The position numbers and the translations under genes were made by a program. The notes beneath the pieces were generated by a model, which saw only the letters and a program-made list of their open reading frames with translations, was not told the DNA's origin and did no database searches. A stretch of DNA of 64,000 bases from SpSt-333 sp964371615 (lineage in GTDB: Bacteria > Bacteroidota > Ignavibacteria > UBA10030 > UBA8401): the NCBI GenBank assembly GCA_964371615.1, contig CAYJMS010000002.1, positions 372,001 to 436,000 of the forward strand. Direction: 5' to 3'. Each line of letters opens with the position of its first letter. Position 1 is the stretch's first letter. This document shows, in pieces, positions 62,631 through 64,000 of the stretch.

Positions 62631-64000
62631 ATGAAGAATCTAATACCCTTTCTTTTCTTTTCCGCATCAATTGCATTCGGACAAAGTTCCTATAATATCT
62701 CATTGTTTGGCACCATCGACCATTATGCCGGCGGTGCCAATGGCGCTGATTATTCCGAAATCTGGGGCTGGACGGATACTACCAATAATAGGGAATATGC
62801 AATCATCGGCACTTCGCAGGGAACATCGATTGTCGATATCACCGAACTGCCTCTTAAAGAGGTGTCATTTCATGTCGGGCCGCCGTCGGGATATAACTAC
62901 CATGAGTTTCGCACTTATAAAAATTACCTGTATGTGGGTGCCGAAGGCACCAATTCCGAAAAACGGCCCGGTATACAGATCATCGATCTGACGACTCTTC
63001 CGGATTCAGGAACGTTCAAGAAAACTTACTCCTGGATCGATACAACGAATTTCTCCACCAACTCCATTCGATTGTACAATCGCGCCCATACCGTCAGCAT
63101 TGACAAGAACTTTCTCTATGTTAATGGCGGAGATTTCGGAGGGACGAGAATCATCGATATCACCGATCCGTTGAACCCTATTCAGGTCGGATCGTACGGA
63201 AAAGGAAGCACGCCGTATGTGCACGATTCCTTTATCCGGAACGATACGCTCTATGCCGCTGCGATCAATTCCGGCCGGCTGGATATAGTCGATATGACCA
63301 CCAAAGGACATTATACACAGGATACTCCGGGAAAAGTTGTCAGCAAAACGCCGACTGTGCCGGAAGAACGAACCCACCAGGTGTGGCTGAGCGAGGATAG
63401 TCGCACCATGTTTGTTGCAACGGAAGTAACCGGCGGCCATCTTCATATTTATGATATAACCGATCGTACTGCACCGGTTGAAATTGCCACGTGGAAATCG
63501 GATCCGTCCAAAAGTATCCATAATGTTTTTGTCAAAGGAGATTTTCTGTACGTAGCGTACTACGGCGATGGGCTTCGAATTCTCGACATAAAAAATCCGT
63601 ACAATCCGATCGAGGTTGCTTTTTATGACACCTATCCCGGTCCGGTACAATTCCCTCATAGTTCCGTATTTCACGGCGCATGGGGTGTCTATCCGTACTT
63701 TCCCTCCGGAAAGATCGCCGTATCGGACATGAATACAGGACTGTATGTGTTCACTGTAGATTTAAAATATGGAGGCACTGTCACGGGAATTATCCGTGAT
63801 GCAACGACGCAATTACCGTTGAACGGGACAACTGTGCGTGTACTCGAAACCGGACGAACGCACGTCACTACCGCAACCGGCATCTATCGGTATGGAAATG
63901 CCGCAGGCCTCCACACTGTCGTGGTCTCAAAATCAGGTTATGTCACCGATACTCTATCCATCGTCACTCCCGAGGGAACCACGGACACAGTGCATGTTGA
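62631..64000 (+). CDS. Secreted LVIVD-repeat protein with carboxypeptidase-regulatory-like domain (partial)
   Basis: An open frame from ATG 62631 to the right edge, about 456 codons. A signal peptide (LIPFLFFSASIAFGQ) is followed by repeats of the choice-of-anchor B / LVIVD type, for example YAIIGTSQGTSIVDITELP, LYVNGGDFGGTRIIDITDP and LYVAYYGDGLRILDIKNPY. After about residue 380 a CarboxypepD_reg domain begins (GTVTGIIRDATTQLPLNGTT). Such proteins usually end in a T9SS sorting domain, which would lie outside the window. TTACTTTGG near 62595 may be part of its promoter. Confidence 0.85.
   Translation, partial: MKNLIPFLFFSASIAFGQSSYNISLFGTIDHYAGGANGADYSEIWGWTDTTNNREYAIIGTSQGTSIVDITELPLKEVSFHVGPPSGYNYHEFRTYKNYLYVGAEGTNSEKRPGIQIIDLTTLPDSGTFKKTYSWIDTTNFSTNSIRLYNRAHTVSIDKNFLYVNGGDFGGTRIIDITDPLNPIQVGSYGKGSTPYVHDSFIRNDTLYAAAINSGRLDIVDMTTKGHYTQDTPGKVVSKTPTVPEERTHQVWLSEDSRTMFVATEVTGGHLHIYDITDRTAPVEIATWKSDPSKSIHNVFVKGDFLYVAYYGDGLRILDIKNPYNPIEVAFYDTYPGPVQFPHSSVFHGAWGVYPYFPSGKIAVSDMNTGLYVFTVDLKYGGTVTGIIRDATTQLPLNGTTVRVLETGRTHVTTATGIYRYGNAAGLHTVVVSKSGYVTDTLSIVTPEGTTDTVHV

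Overview
The window reads as a stretch of chromosome from an unclassified member of the Bacteroidota/Ignavibacteria side of the FCB group. Pointers to that group are a Por/T9SS-type C-terminal sorting domain (with the NPFNP motif) on a secreted phosphoesterase, a T9SS plug-type protein (DUF5103), an S46 dipeptidyl peptidase, an EF-P with an Asn tip, a UbiA enzyme of the geranylgeranylglycerol-phosphate type, and many starts without a strong Shine-Dalgarno. No rRNA, tRNA, insertion sequence, prophage or CRISPR array was seen. Coding density is high and most genes are housekeeping.

Layout. 1-15.6 kb, mostly minus strand: comEC (cut by the left edge), an alkaline-phosphatase-superfamily enzyme, dtd, prmC, an acidic small protein, an exported amidohydrolase, then mazG (plus), yciI-like, phoH, yraN, rnhB, a UbiA prenyltransferase, a T9SS client, an EamA transporter, a broken four-helix-bundle gene, DUF1015 and era. 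15.7-23.1 kb: an RlmI-type methyltransferase, an outer-membrane protein, an SPFH/NfeD pair, OsmC, an ECF sigma / anti-sigma / TonB-like operon, folA and thyX. 23.3-35.4 kb: cell-envelope and secreted proteins (lipoprotein with Ig-like domains, patatin-barrel, heme-type beta-propeller, large SDR, S46 peptidase, DUF5700 HEXXH protein, DUF4256).

35.4-38.1 kb is an AT-rich accessory island: two barrel-like genes, one frameshifted, and about 0.7 kb packed with nested palindromic and octamer-like repeats. 38.1-45.5 kb is a MacAB-TolC-like export operon (tolC, macA, TPR, ATPase, two permeases), with a four-helix-bundle gene and its flanking repeat arms lodged between the two permeases. 45.6-55.6 kb: cca, an oxidoreductase, the T9SS plug, a HAD phosphatase, class I aldolase, gcvH, accC-accB-efp, a small lipoprotein and purM. 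55.7-64 kb, plus strand: FAH-family enzyme, KefB-like antiporter, valS, a PabB-PabC fusion for folate synthesis, and a partial LVIVD-repeat secreted protein.

The most unusual signal is a set of four intergenic loci built from short degenerate tandem units in facing orientation. At 39.35-39.91 kb heptamer arms flank an intact four-helix-bundle (23S-IVP family) gene. At 12.64-13.19 kb octamer arms flank a frameshifted relative. At 22.0 and 31.1 kb facing heptamer arms have no gene between them. This looks like one kind of small non-autonomous genetic element at different stages of decay. A second layer is a family of nested palindromes in which one palindrome sits in the loop of another.
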